Positions 30,567 through 42,249 of a stretch of DNA of 64,000 bases are shown here, in pieces. Every line of letters begins with the position of its first letter. Position 1 is the stretch's first letter. Made by a program: the position numbers and the translations under genes. Origin of the DNA: Pomphorhynchus laevis (taxonomy: Eukaryota; Acanthocephala; Palaeacanthocephala; Echinorhynchida; Pomphorhynchidae); the NCBI GenBank assembly GCA_012934845.2, contig WNNJ02002709.1, forward strand, positions 1 through 64,000, written 5' to 3'. The notes under the pieces are model-generated. The model was not told the DNA's origin and did not search any database. It was given only the letters and a program-made list of their open reading frames with translations.

Positions 30567-33325
30567 TTAGGAACGTGGAGTAAGAAGGGTATGACAGGAA
30601 CGAAGCGATAGCGAGGTGGGGCGAGTATCGTCTAAGAAAGGAAGGTTGATGAACGATGGGGAGCCGACAGCGATGAGAAGAAAAGTTACGAGAAGAAGGC
30701 GAAGTTTGATGCGGATGTGGATGGTGGGCCAGGAGAGTTGGGCAAAATATGTGGATGTGTGGTCGAAGCGACGGAGACGAAAGAGCACTCGAACGGCGGT
30801 GTTGATTATTCGTTGTAGGGGTAGGATGATGGATTTTGGAGAATTAGCGAAAAAGCTAAGGCAGTAATCGATTTTAGGGAAAAGAAACGATAAAATAAGA
30901 GACATACAAGAACGGAAGTCGATAAGGGGGCGGATACGGCGGATGTCACGGAGAATTAAGTTAGATGAGCGGACCTTGTCACGGACGAAGGGTTTAAGGG
31001 AAAGGTGATCATCGAAATGGAAGCCTAAGAAAGTGAGATTGTTGACTATGGGGATGATCGATAAGGCAAAAGATACAGTGGGAGAAGATATGTTTGGTTT
31101 ACGGAGGAGGATCCTCATTATTTTGGACTTTTCGGGGTTTAGAACGAGATGGAGATTGGAGAGACGTTTGTAGATAGTAGAAAGACAGTTGGAGGCAGAA
31201 ATGCCGATATCGTGTATGCGATGTGCGGGTGCATGATCATAGATTAGAATGTCAGCGGCGTATTGCATGACGTTAAAGGAGTAAGGTTTGAAAAACCGAG
31301 AGAGATCGCCGAGCAGAAGAGAGAAAAGCAGGGGACCTAGGACTGAACCTTGTGAGACCCCGCAAAAAATAGGGATGGGAGGGGAGGATGATGAATTAGA
31401 ACAGACGCGAAAGGAACGGTCGGATAGATATGAGGCGAACCATGCTACAGAGAAGGAAGAAAAGCCGTAATCATAACGAAGGCGAGAAAGGAGGACGGAG
31501 TGGTCAACAATGTCGAATGCGGAGGAGAGGTCGAGGGAGATGAGAACACTATATAGAGCCTTGTCTCGAGAAATGAGTAAGTCGTTGTACACTTTTATGC
31601 ATGCGATTTCTGTCGAGTGATTAGAGCGGAAAGCGGATTGGAAAGAAGGGTACAGATTGGATGAGGAGAGATAAGCGTTGATTTGTATTAAGATGAGGCG
31701 TTCTAAGAGCTTAGAAAGAGTAGGGAGTAGTGAAATGGGGCGATAGCTAGAAGGAAGGGAGGGGTCGAGCGATTGTTTCTTAAGGAGGGGACGAACGATT
31801 GCGGATTTCAAGTATGAAGGGAAGATACGACTGCGGATGGACGAGTTAAACAAGGTTGGAGAAATGGGGATATCGATGAGCATATAGATTTTAATATGTG
31901 AGAAGGCAGGGGATCGTCAGGTGAGGTTTTGTTGGGCAAGGACATGAGGACAGATGATACTTCTGTAGGTGAGATAGGGAGAAGATGAAAGAGTTCCGGA
32001 AGGATGAGAGTAGACTGGGCAGAGTGGGATAGGATGAAGACTGGAATGTGAGAGAGCAACGTGGATCCTTTAGTCTGGAGAAATGACGAATAATCATTGG
32101 CATTGATGTTGCACGGCGAAGAGGAACGCGCAAGGATTGAGTTAAAAGTATGCCAGAGAGTCTTAGAGTTGAATGAAGTGATGATTTTATGCTGCCAGAA
32201 GGAGTTGCATTTGGTACGTAGTAGGTTGAGATGAGACCGGCGAAGAGCAAGATAGGAATCACGGAAATACGGAGTGATCGAGCGGTAATCACGTCTGAGA
32301 GAGCAGTGATAGACTCGAAAAGCATGGCGGAGTCGACGCTTTGATAGTAGGCATTGGATGTCAAACCATGGGGCACGGTGCAAGCGACGGTGTGGGTAAG
32401 ACTTGAAGGGCAAGAGAATATCGAGAATGAATGTGAGTTCAGAGTCGAAAAGAAAGGCGAGATCGTGAGGAGATGAATATGTTATTGTGGGTAATGATAA
32501 AGACGATTTGAGTAAGGCAGAGCGGAGAAGGGAGAGGTCAAGATTTCTCCAAGGGCGAAGTAGGATTGCAGGTGTATGAGGAGGGATGTGGTTGTGAGTG
32601 AGATTAAGGGTGATAAAAAAGTGATCAGATAGACCAGGATCAGAGATGGACAGTGAGGTGTAGGCAGCAAAATGATCGGGGACAGCGATGATGTCGAGTG
32701 CCCCACCAAGTATATGTGTGGGGGCAGTGGAGATTAGTTTGTAATTGTAGTTGGATAGAATGTTGATGAACCGGATGGAATCCGTTGAAGAGGGGCGGTC
32801 TAGGCGGATATTGAAGTCGCCTAGAACGAGTGAAGGGATTGAGGACAATGAACAATGAGAAAGGAGGTCAGCGAGTTCGTTAAAAAATAAGGCTGTAGGA
32901 GCTGATGAACTAGGACGGTATACAATGGCGAGATCTAGAGTGATCGGGTTAGAATAACGACAAGTGAGCAATTCAAAAGAGCAAGGACTGAAAGGGGGAT
33001 TGATTTTGCGAAGAGACGCAGGGTGACGCGCGAATGCGACGATGCCGCCATGATTAGAGAATTTAGAAGGGCATGAGCTGAGGGGGCGGGCGGATTTGAC
33101 TAGGGAGCAACCGGCAGAGAGCAGACGGCGAATGGAAAGGTCGTCGGAATCTGAGTGCCAGGATTCGGTGAGGCAGAAGAGATCGATGGATTGCTTGGTG
33201 AATAGGTTGAGGATAAGATCGGATTTATTGAGAATAGATCTAGTGTTGAGGAGACCGAGGCGGAAACCATGTGCTGTGGCGAAAGAGTCTAGTGGAGAAG
33301 ACACATAGGAGAGATGGAGCGCCAT
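30567..33325 (-). pseudogene. CR1-like LINE ORF2, endonuclease and reverse transcriptase (one frameshift)
   Basis: ATG at 33325. The first frame (33325-31808) carries the AP-type endonuclease: LGLLNTRSILNKSD, LFCLTESWHSDSDD (Glu), LVLGDFNIRLDRPS (Asp) and GLSDHFFITLNLT. A frameshift around 31880 moves the reverse transcriptase into 31883-30567: SSYRPISLLPTLSKLLERLI, VLISLDLSSAFDIVDHS (motif A), GVSQGSVLGPLLFSLLL (motif B) and MQYAADILIYDH. Motif C reads YAAD where the sister copy at 39.4-40.4 kb has YADD, so the second catalytic aspartate site is hit and the enzyme should be inactive regardless of the frameshift. Otherwise the domain is complete to the C-terminus. Confidence 0.9.
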
Positions 33326-34314
33326 CGAATTTTTGGACGGGTGTGGACAACTTGAAAATTTCCGTCTATGTTTCGGATGGAGAGTGATGTTTCGCCGTTT
33401 TCCTCGCGACGGCGTTTTTCGATGCGGGCTGAAGAGATTTGAGCGATTTCAGAAGGGGCGCGATCGGGGAAAATTCGAGTGGTTGAAGATGACATGAGTT
33501 TGAATCGTTGAGAGAGGACAGAAGACGCGTGAGAGCGATGCTTGAAAACAATTTTTAGGAGAGGGGGCTGGGAAGGATTAGATTGAGAAGATTTGTTTAG
33601 ACGGATGAATGCGACAGGAGAAATGTCCTTGAAAAAGGATGGTTTATCCGCAGGAACAATAGACGAGAGGATGGATCTGAAGGCGGAAACATCGTGGTCC
33701 AGACGTGCTTGTGGAGATAAGGAGTTGGAAGGCGTGATATTAGTGACAATGACGCAACGATCGCGAGAAGGAAAGCGCTTCCGTAAAGGAGGACGACTGA
33801 CGTGAGTAGGTGAGATCACGATAGAAGAGCTGTCAGTTGATGATTTGGAGGGATTTGGTTTGACGACGGGAGACATAGAGGATAATGATAATAAAGAGGG
33901 TGGCAAGCGATGTGAGGAAATGTTATGAGTGGAAGGATAGTGGAGGTTGGTGGAGGTGATTTTGATTGATGGATGCAAGTTATTGAGAAACGAGACGGGA
34001 AGGACGGGACGTGGGGTGTCGGGGAGTGAAGATGACATGGAATGGGAAGTGTATATGGTGGCAGGGTCGGTGGGTGGAGAAAGGACATTAGAAACGACGG
34101 GGGTAGTTTGAGTTGACGTGTTGGATGTTGATATGTGTTTATTGGAAAGGTTGCAGATTAGTTTGTTGGCACAAAAACCACATACGAAGTCTTCTTTAGC
34201 CTTATTCTTGTCGCAGGTGATTGTTGTCCAGACGCTGCAGTCGTGTATCGAGCACTGTACTTGCAGTTGTCCATAGTTGGTGTCGGTCTTAGTTGTTTTC
34301 TTACGTCCTCCCAT
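33289..34314 (-). CDS. CR1-like LINE ORF1, zinc-finger protein
   Basis: 341 codons from ATG (34314) to stop at 33289, uninterrupted. Near the N-terminus CSIHDCSVWTTITC followed by DFVCGFCANKLIC gives paired cysteines like the PHD-type finger reported in CR1 ORF1 proteins. Then comes a long serine/threonine/proline-rich region and a more structured C-terminal part with RDRCVIVTNI, SFFKDISPVAFIRLNKS, LKIVFKHRSHAS and ARIEKRRREENGE, resembling an RNA-binding fold. The equivalent protein of the 56.65-61.08 kb element shares these blocks. Its role is probably RNA binding in the retrotransposition particle. Its 3' end overlaps ORF2 by 37 bp. Confidence 0.8.
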   Translation of the reverse strand: MGGRKKTTKTDTNYGQLQVQCSIHDCSVWTTITCDKNKAKEDFVCGFCANKLICNLSNKHISTSNTSTQTTPVVSNVLSPPTDPATIYTSHSMSSSLPDTPRPVLPVSFLNNLHPSIKITSTNLHYPSTHNISSHRLPPSLLSLSSMSPVVKPNPSKSSTDSSSIVISPTHVSRPPLRKRFPSRDRCVIVTNITPSNSLSPQARLDHDVSAFRSILSSIVPADKPSFFKDISPVAFIRLNKSSQSNPSQPPLLKIVFKHRSHASSVLSQRFKLMSSSTTRIFPDRAPSEIAQISSARIEKRRREENGETSLSIRNIDGNFQVVHTRPKIRWRSISPMCLLH

Positions 34315-34317
34315 AAA

Positions 34318-34408
34318 CGATGGTTGTCGTCGATGGTTGTCGTCGATGGTTGTCGTCGATGGTTGTCGTCGATGGTTGTCGTCGATGGTTGTCGTCGATG
34401 GTTGTCGT
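34318..34408 (-). repeat. 5' tandem repeats of CR1-like LINE (7 x 13 bp)
   Basis: Seven head-to-tail copies of cgatggttgtcgt, exactly 91 bp, ending four bases before the ATG of ORF1 at 34314. Position at the 5' end suggests a 5' UTR tandem array, as known for promoter-bearing 5' UTRs of some LINEs. Promoter function is inferred, not seen. Confidence 0.9.
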
Positions 34409-34670
34409 TGTAAGATGCTTGTAACTTTTCTGATGTATTTATGTATTTACTTTAGATTGTAAGATGTTTGTTATCAAGAAAATTTTTCATCTCAAGATCT
34501 CGGTTAGCTTGTAACTTTAAACGTGATTAAGAAAAGGTAAAGAAAACACGCCGTAATAATTCCTGACTCTTCTGCTGATGTCTTCTACCAAAATTGGCCT
34601 CAGGTCCAGTGGAATCTGAGACCCACAGCCAATCCAACACGCCGCTGCCCTTCGACTGAACTACCCGGGG

Positions 34671-36470
34671 TCATTCTCCCCCTTGAAGAGTCCAATCGGA
34701 GCGGAATATGCTGGGTAAACGCAAGATGAGCAGCTTAAGAAACTTTAGGCTTTGCTTTGGGGGACGTCTTCTAGAAAAGAAGACTAATCCCGAGATAGCC
34801 CAGGTGCCCCAGAGGCGCACCTGGGTTTTCTCTATTAATGACAGATGCTGGGCCCGTTTCAGGGCCAACCTAGCTCTCTTCAGGATATGTTTAAGTCTAT
34901 TCAGGTCAGATTTCGCAAACCAGTCCACCGTAACGGTGAACCCCCGGTATTTTACTCGACTTGTGAAGACAGGGAGGGGTTGATTAATCAAAATGGAGGA
35001 GAGGGCAGAGAGTTCCAATCTCTTAAAAAGAAACGGCTGATGTCCGAGACTATGTTATTGCACCTGCGTCGAGAGAACAGAGCTGTGGTATCATCATCGT
35101 ATATCACTAGACGTTATTCTCGTTTAAATATTTAAAAGAGTTCAATGGAGGCAGCAAGAAATAAGATAGGAGAGAACGGAGCCTTGAGGGACACCTGTAA
35201 TATGGTAGAACTGACGCGCATCAGGGCCGTCTTCATAAAAGAATCGCTTGGTGTACAGCAGTATCTCCACCCTGTAAACAATTCTCGCAGGCAACCCGAG
35301 GGACCTGAGAGTAGAGATAACAAGGGAATGGAGGTGCGGTCAAATTCAGAGGAAAAAAAGAAGGAAAACAGCCACAGCGAGTTGATGACTATTCTCCTGA
35401 CAAAACCAATGAACTTCACCAACCGCTGAATGGACCGAGCGACCTTTGACGAACCCATGGAAACTTAGTGGGATTAAATTTCGCCTATTTAAATGATCGC
35501 GTATTCTACGCGCAAGCGCTTTTTCGTAAATCGAGACGAGGGAATTTTGAATTGAAATGGGCCACAGGTCATTAGGACAAGAGACCGAATACTTTTTAGG
35601 TATAAAAATTCTCCTACTAATGTTGATGCCGGCTACATCAGATGGGGTGGCTAATAGCATTATGACGGCCACCTCCCTTCTTTGTTATACTGTCAAAAGC
35701 TGACAGACACGAGAAGAGAGTGGAGCGACGGATTTGGAGGTGCCCGGAAGAGGCCCACAGGAATTGAGAATATGTGACAGATAAGTCTCTAATTCTGAAG
35801 TCTTCCCAAGGTGGGATTGGTTGCTGTGATTGAGTGCCTCCATAATTGTGTAGGGATAGTAACTCCTCCAAAACTTGGTCAAGACTTATATTATCAATCC
35901 AACCCAGTGCCCTATCCCTCCAGCAGACAAACTTCTCCTTCTTGAATATCTTTCAAAAGGAATACTGGGATGGATTAAGGGATGCAATGCTAGCCTTGTC
36001 CTTACCCAGTTCAAACCTATATATAGTGCTCCAATATTCTTTCGAGAGAACTTGCTGGCAGAAGCAGAGAGATTGGGGAGACGGAGCAAATGTGCTAAGG
36101 TCTGGAGTTTTGTCGGGGTGGGTCTGAAAATACGACCTTTATAGGTTGTAGAAAGCAATGTGTTGGCTTGCGAGGAGAGGTAGGAATTACATTCGGTTAA
36201 ACTCTCATTACCAATTCGGGGAAAGCGTTGGATAGTAGGCTGAAAGAAAGCCACTCTGATAGGGTCAAAGTGGAATCTCCTTCGAAGTAGCGTATCCTCT
36301 TCTATCTGCCAGCGAATTAGATCATGAGAGGTGGACAGATGTTGCCGCGACTGCTCCGTACAGAAGGGTTTTAGCAACCACTTCTCATGGAGCAGTAATA
36401 ATTCGAGGACTTAATTCGTTGATGTGCAATGAAAGGTGGGGGACGGTGGTTTATGAATAAGATAACCGTT
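34671..36470 (-). pseudogene. LINE ORF2 relic (linker, reverse transcriptase, C-terminus)
   Basis: Pieces in order along the minus strand: SRQHLSTSHDLIRWQIEEDT and LLRRRFHFDPIRVAFFQP (36377-35886), MTKFWRSYYPYTIMEAL, INISRRIFIPKKYSVSCPND and FHGFVKGRSVHSAVGEVHWF (35672-35346), then GPSGCLRELFTGWRYCC in another frame, and VDWFAKSDLNRLKHILKRAR (35018-34671). Each has a near-identical counterpart in the 6.1-7.9 kb copy. Several frameshifts. Confidence 0.75.
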
Positions 36471-37297
36471 CCTGACTATGTGGAGTGCTGCATTAATTTA
36501 ACAAAAAGTTCTGTCGTTGAAGTCACCTAGTACCATGTCGTAACCGCTGTCGATAATCCTATCCAGGAGGTCACGGTTCTTGTGAATCTCCCCTGGACGG
36601 ATGTAGACATTGGCTAGACTGAGGCGTTTACCGTTCTTCAAGAGTGAAACTATTAAACAAGAAAGCGCTGGGCAGGAATAATTTAAAAGGAGGGAGGATC
36701 TTTAAGAGCATTTAACTAAGGTCAAGAGTCCTTGAGATAAAGAGGGGTGAGAAGGGGTTATGTACGGAGTATAGTGGGAACAAATGTGCTTAGGGATGAA
36801 TCGAGTAATGTCCTGGGGATACGGATAGACCGCGTCTCCTGAAGGACTATAACATCTGTATCTCTACCAGATAGAAGTCTAAGGGCAGAAGCTCCTCCCG
36901 AATTCCACTAAAGGATATTCAGTGAAAAATTCTCTCGAGTACTCTGCATTGTGTTAGGTCAGCTGTAAGGGATTGCAACATCCCTAGATTTAGCCCGGGG
37001 TGGAAGGGTTACCTCCTCCACCACTGGCGCTATCCAAGGTGTGCACTTGCCCACGGGCATTATCTTCATTTCCCTGGGAGGCATGTTGTAGCAATTTTTC
37101 AATCTTCAATGGAGGAACAGAGTGCGTGGATCCACTTCTTTTTTTTTCGATTTCTTCGATACTGGGACGACCGGCGATGAAATTTCAGGAGCTGTGAAAA
37201 GTGTAGCAAGCATTCTAGATAAGTTTCTCCATGTCCATTTTGGTAGATCTTTTGTAGGAATCCAGAAGGTGTATAATATCCTTGTACGACATACGGT

Positions 37298-38067
37298 TCA
37301 CCGGAATGGCTGCTGTGGCAGCCGACAGTCTGTTAGGAGTAACAGGTGGAGACACATGATCTTTCCTGTATTTTTTGAAAAATGGACACTTTCTAGACCA
37401 GCAGTGTGTTCCCTTTTACAATTCGCGCATTTGGGAGAAACCACGCATTTCTCCCCTTTTAGTAATAAGCTGCAGGAGTCCATGGAGCATACTTCGCAGA
37501 TACGAGCTTTTGAACAATTTGATTCCCAGTGCCCCCAAACGTGACAGACGTTGCAATAAGGATAGGTAAGGTTGTCCTCCTCAACTATAGAGAAGAGAAG
37601 GTTATAACCTAGGAAAGGGTTGCAGGCTGACTGGGATAACGTTAGACTGTGCCCGGATTCCGCCGAGCAGAAAGCAACTGGAATCGGGAAACCATTCTTG
37701 TCTTTCAGAGTCCTAACCTTCGAGAGTTTTAGCAAGGATTTTAGAGCTTGAAGATCATCATCTTCCATATAAAGGAAGTTCGATATTCTCAAGGTCGAGA
37801 GAAAAGGTTAATGCTCGATCATTTCAAGACCATTGAGGTTACGTTTAAAAAATTAACGTCATCAGTTGCTAACTCATTGGTAGCAAATGAGATTTTTATA
37901 GTTAAGTCATACATTTTCACAGAATTAAAAATAATCCTGTTGGGATAATCACTTACAAACCTCCTTAGAAATATTGAGAAGAGCTTATGTCGCTTTTGAG
38001 GCTGAGTTAGTTTGATAATAATTAAGTTCCTTAACTTCGGAATAGGGGGAAGTTCCCCGTTAATCAT
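37298..38067 (-). pseudogene. LINE ORF1 relic with zinc knuckles
   Basis: Two frames, 38067-37819 and 37792-37298. The second holds CNVCHVWGHWESNC, ICEVCSMDSC and CANCKREHTAG, matching the three knuckles of the copy at 4.86-5.03 kb, preceded by KNGFPIPVAFCSAESGHSL. A frameshift lies near 37.8 kb. Non-functional. Confidence 0.75.
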
Positions 38068-39178
38068 AATACAATTGGTAGATAATAAACCACACCTTAC
38101 AGTCTGTATTTGAGGAAGTTACCTGAAAATTGAAGAAATTACCACACGTGTTTGCAGAATTTTCGTTTGTTTTTCGAATTTCTTTTGATAGCTCCGACGC
38201 TAACATTTCACTCCACACAATTTCGGAAAAAAACCATAACAGCCGTGTTTGTTAAAAGTTTGGATACCTCAGTGAAACGTTAAAATTTCAAACTACTTAA
38301 CGTTGAAGAACGACAGATGAAAATATTTGGATTTTGCCAGATTTACACACAAACAAATTGGTCAAATTTACCGCATTTAAAACAGGTCATAGATCTAGCA
38401 GAATACTTAACTCTGGAATGGAGTTTTATACCTCAGAATAAACATATTCAGCTAATTGGAATTATTTCTACTAGTTTTGTTAAATCAAGTCGATTTAAAT
38501 ATTAAAGATGGATGTTTTCTGAATTTTCGGTGGCCGACGTTTCTAGTTCATATATTTTCGGTTCTGTGTTTATTAACGGAATTTCATGTCGTTTATCCGT
38601 TGCTAAATCATTCCGCTGTCGAAACAGTTCTACACTTGTGTATCATATCATCAGTATATAACTCTTAAGATATTACTATTTTAAAATTTCAATACTTTCT
38701 TAAAGGTCGCAAAGATTGAAAATATAAATATCTATCTTCGTTCTTTTGACTTAAGACTGAAAGATCGTGACGAGCAAGCACTTCATTCATGAATTTGATA
38801 TTAATTTGTTTAAGTGTTAATAGCGTCATCAAAGATGTTGCAATATTTAGTCATCTCATTTTATATGATGCCCGAAGTGTAAATAAAGATATTCCAGCTC
38901 ATCAATACAATGATCTGTAGAAAGGTACTTAAAATTACATTGTCATCACTTAAACCACTTTTGGATTCAAGATTCTTTAATTGATATGTTGAATTATTTA
39001 AGTCAGACATTCAATCTTTCGGTTGTTAGCGCTAAGTTTAAATTATCCCTGATAGGCATTGTGTTCAATAAATTGATGTATTATAGAAGCTGAAAGATTA
39101 CAATCCACACATACCATTACTTTATTGAATATAACATTACACCAATAAAATATCATTTATTCCTACAAAGCGTATGTA
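38068..39178. other. Intergenic, no gene recognised
   Basis: AT-rich DNA between two LINE insertions, with no element or gene I can support. Confidence 0.5.
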
Positions 39179-40411
39179 TTAAAAAAGATTTATTTTTATT
39201 AAAACAAAAATGTAAATCATGTGTCGAGAAAGCGTGAACGGAGGAGGTGTTTGAATGCGATAGAGGAGGGAGCGCGGCGGACGTCGAGAGGGAGTTGTTT
39301 CCAGGCGAGTGAGGCGGCGACGAGAAAGGATCGGAGATCGTAGTTGTTGGAGTAATTCGGAAAGTGGAGTAAGAGGGTATGACGGGAACGCGGCGATAGC
39401 GAGGTGAAGAGAGTGTCGTCTAAGAAAGGAGGGTTGATAAACTATGGGGAGCCGACAGCGATGAGAGGAAAAGTTACGAGAAGTAGGCGGAGTTTGATGC
39501 GGATGTGGATGGTGGGCCATGAGAGTTGGGCAAAATATGTGGATGTGTAGTCGAAGCGACGGAGACGAAAGATCACTTGAACGGCGGAGTTGATTATTCG
39601 TTGTAGGGATAGGATGATGGATTTTGGAGAATTGACGAAAATGCTAAGGCAGTAATCGATTTTAGGGAAAAGAAACGATAAAATAAGAGACATACAAGAA
39701 CGGAAGTCGATAAGGGGGCGGATACGGCGGATGTCACGGAGAATTAAGTTAGATGAGCGGACCTTGTCACGGATGAAGGGTTTAAGGGAAAGGTGATCAT
39801 TGAAATGGAAGCCTAAGAAAGTGAGATTGTTGACTATGGGGATGATCGATAAGGCAAAAGATACAGTGGGAGAAGATATGTTTGGTTTACGGAGGAGGAT
39901 CCTCATTATTTTGGACTTTTCGGGGTTTAGAACGAGATGGAGATTGGAGAGACGTTTGTAGATAGTAGAAAGACAGTTGGAGGCAGAAATGCCGATATCG
40001 TGTATGCGATGTGCGGGTGCATGATCATAGATTAGAATGTCATCGGCGTATTGCATGACGTTAAAGGAGTAAGGTTTGATAAACGGAGAGAGATCGCCAA
40101 GCAGAAGAGAGAAAAGCAGGGGACCTAGGACTGAACCTTGTGGGACCCCGCAAAAAATAGGGATGGGAGGGGAGGATGATGAATTAGAACAGACGCGAAA
40201 GGAACGGTCGGATAGATATGAGGCGAACCATGCTACGGAGGAGGAAGAAAAGCCGTAATCATAACGAAGGCGAGAAAGGAGGACGGAGTGGTCGACAATG
40301 TCGAATGCAGAGGAGAGGTCGAGGGAGATGAGAACACTATATAGAGCCTTGTCTCGAGAAATGAGTAAGTCGTTGTACACTTTTATGCAGGCGATTTCTG
40401 GAGTGATTATG
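39179..40411 (-). mobile_element. CR1-like LINE 3' half (5'-truncated)
   Basis: Almost identical to the reverse transcriptase half of the element at 30.35-34.41 kb, from the EIACIKVYNDLLISRDKALY segment to the 3' terminus. Motif A (DLSSAFDIVDHS), B (GVPQGSVLGPLLFS) and C (MQYADDILIYDH) are all intact here. The main frame is open at 40452-39442. The C-terminal frame shifts near 39.45 kb. The close similarity implies a recent burst of this subfamily. Confidence 0.88.
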
Positions 40412-40560
40412 ATTTCCTCTCGTGAAATCATATACCCATTCATATACGCCAATCAACCTCCTTGCCGTACTTCAAACGCCAAATCCGATCCCATTTAAAC
40501 AATTTAAACAGTTTATCTGCTTGACTTTTTCATTTTTTGTTTGTTAGTGGACTTGAGCTA
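40412..40560 (+). mobile_element. CR1-like LINE 3' terminal scrap, opposite orientation
   Basis: attcatatacgccaatcaac and caaatccgatcccattt match the 3' end of the plus-strand element at 60940-61010. It abuts the truncated minus-strand copy directly, so two CR1 3' ends point away from one another at a single junction near 40411. Confidence 0.75.
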
Positions 40561-40599
40561 AATAGGATAGTTCAGCAGAGATGCTGAATTGGGCATTGT

Positions 40600-41110
40600 T
40601 CGCGTATTCATTTGCAGCATCGTAATTTAAACGTGCTCAAGCTGGGAAATTAACTATTTCCTGGAACATCGAAGCTGAAGAACGACTAAACTTAAGCCAC
40701 AATTTGTTATGGGACCTTAGAGCATCAAGAAGCTCTCTGTCGAACAAAGGAGGATGGCCATGCTTGGACTTGCAGGCACGTTGCGGAGCAAAGATATCTG
40801 AAATACGCTTCAATTCTTTAAGGAACAGATCAAAGACTTCTGGAACATTCGAACCGAAGTGAAAATGAAGACTATTCCAAATGCCTTTTAGGGAAGTTTG
40901 CAACAAATTGACTAGCATCATCACCTCCCTAACAACGTTTTTTATTGAGTTTTTAGAGGCCATGTTGAATACCAACAGTCACATAGAGAGTACAGAGTGA
41001 TCGCTATTGCCGATTGGTGCGCCATAACAAACATCTGAGACGTCTCCCAATCACTTACTTAGACCAAATCGAGTATGGAAGCCGTCTCTGTCACACAAGT
41101 AGTTTTTTTA
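40600..41110 (-). pseudogene. LINE ORF2 scrap: endonuclease end and linker
   Basis: On the minus strand, remains of an endonuclease C-terminus (APIGNSDHSVL near 41010) are followed by VPEVFDLFLKELKRISDIFA, KHGHPPLFDRELLDALRSHN and KLWLKFSRS. The pattern of SDH motif, then HPPWF..ELLxLRxxKNxLWRKYKRS, is the usual endonuclease-to-reverse-transcriptase linker of LINEs. Neither catalytic domain is complete. Confidence 0.6.
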
Positions 41111-41454
41111 ATGTGAACCAGTAGAATTTAGAGTAACAGAAAGTCACTTAAAACTTTCCTAATTCCGTGATGTGGTTATGAAAAGGTACTTTCCCAGTAT
41201 GCGGGAAAAACTTAGTATAAGTCTTAAGTCTTAAAAGTATTAAGACTTCATATATCTTAAGTCTTAGTGACAGCTACTTAATATAAGTAGATGTCACTTC
41301 AAATTATGTAAATTATCCATAGCGAATAAAATATTAGCACTGATATGTCAACAAACTCAACGTAAGTATAGTAGCAGCGTTTATGAATATCTATATCAGT
41401 ATAATTTGAGCAAATTTAACGATTTAGTGTATATTGAACACAAAATAAGACATT

Positions 41455-42060
41455 TTAATAGGGTCCTGTAAACAGGTCCCGTAATAGATCCTTTCTTATT
41501 CAATATCTTTATTAATGTCATTGTGCCATATTTTACGTCTGAGTGTGTTTTGTACGCTGACGATCTAAATGTATGGCGTAGTATAGAATCTATAAGGACG
41601 TTGAAGTATTACAACGTCCTTAAACATGATGTCTATATGGTGTCAAAATAACAAATTACCAGTTAATTGTATGAATGAAAATCGAAAGGAATCAAATTCA
41701 ACACAAATGAAAATCGAAAGGAATTGAATTCAACATATTCTGTGGTCAAAGCGATATAAGAACAGTTAGTTTGTTTAAATATTTTGGTATAGTGACTAGC
41801 GGCTCTATGTGTTTCGAAGAACATTCGACTTATTTAGGCCAAATGTCTTCGACTCTTCTGGTGTATTCTTCGTTCATTTTCAATACTTACCCCTCGAATT
41901 TTTAGAACAGTATTCGCCGCATTTTCACTACCGACTATTGAATTTGGTCTTCCAGTAGGTAGTAGGATAAACGAATAATAAAGTAAAAGATAAACAAATA
42001 ATCGAGAGTTTGAAGTTTATCTTCTAAGCAGGTAGTAGATTTTCACGGTTTGTCCTATGA
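41455..42060 (+). pseudogene. LINE reverse transcriptase scrap
   Basis: The plus strand reads GPVIDPFLFNIFINVIVPYF, CVLYADDLNVWRSIESI and, after breaks, FEEHSTYLGQM-like and TLLVYSSFIFN segments. This is motif B-C of a LINE reverse transcriptase (YADD intact) with the part that follows. Upstream and downstream domains are missing. It faces the opposite way to the scrap at 40.6-41.1 kb. Confidence 0.6.
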
Positions 42061-42249
42061 ACATCGACTTATTAGGTGCCAGTCGATTAAGTATTAAACT
42101 GTCACCTATTGTCAATTAGTATCTTCATGGAGCGGCCTAGACAACGTATGTTCGACATACGTCGATATACGGCTAAATAATTGGCCGGTTTGCATCAGCC
42201 GTAAAGATAGTCCTTTCATAGACTATCTCAGATTCCTCCGAAGATTCAT

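Larger units (their letters stand above)
30350..34408 (-). mobile_element. CR1-like LINE, nearly full length
   Basis: A complete-looking element on the minus strand: a 5' end with seven 13-bp tandem repeats (34318-34408), ORF1 with a PHD-like zinc finger, a short ORF overlap, ORF2 with endonuclease and reverse transcriptase, and a short A/T-rich 3' end. GC content is clearly above the flanks. ORF2 has a single frameshift and a mutated catalytic site. Relatives: a 5'-truncated copy at 39.2-40.4 kb that is almost identical over the reverse transcriptase, a more distant near-complete copy at 56.65-61.08 kb, and pieces at 62.1-64 kb. Confidence 0.9.
34590..38067 (-). mobile_element. Jockey/I-like LINE, second copy (5'-truncated, broken)
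   Basis: Colinear with the element at 4.2-8.07 kb, on the opposite strand: ORF1 from GELPPIPKLRNLIIIKL at 38060 through zinc knuckles at 37.4-37.6 kb, a short intervening region, endonuclease remains at 36.4-36.9 kb, then linker and reverse transcriptase in pieces down to 34.67 kb (KARLALKRAQHLSLIEKTQV). Numerous frameshifts, more than in the first copy. The 5' end is missing. The 3' end lies about 180 bp from the 5' end of the CR1-like LINE, which may have inserted beside it. Confidence 0.8.

Noticed and set aside
31288-33308. Plus-strand open frames rich in Arg/Glu/Gly inside the CR1-like LINEs
   Set aside because: Shadows of the minus-strand ORF1 and ORF2. The same shadows recur at 40076-40258 because the copies are near identical.
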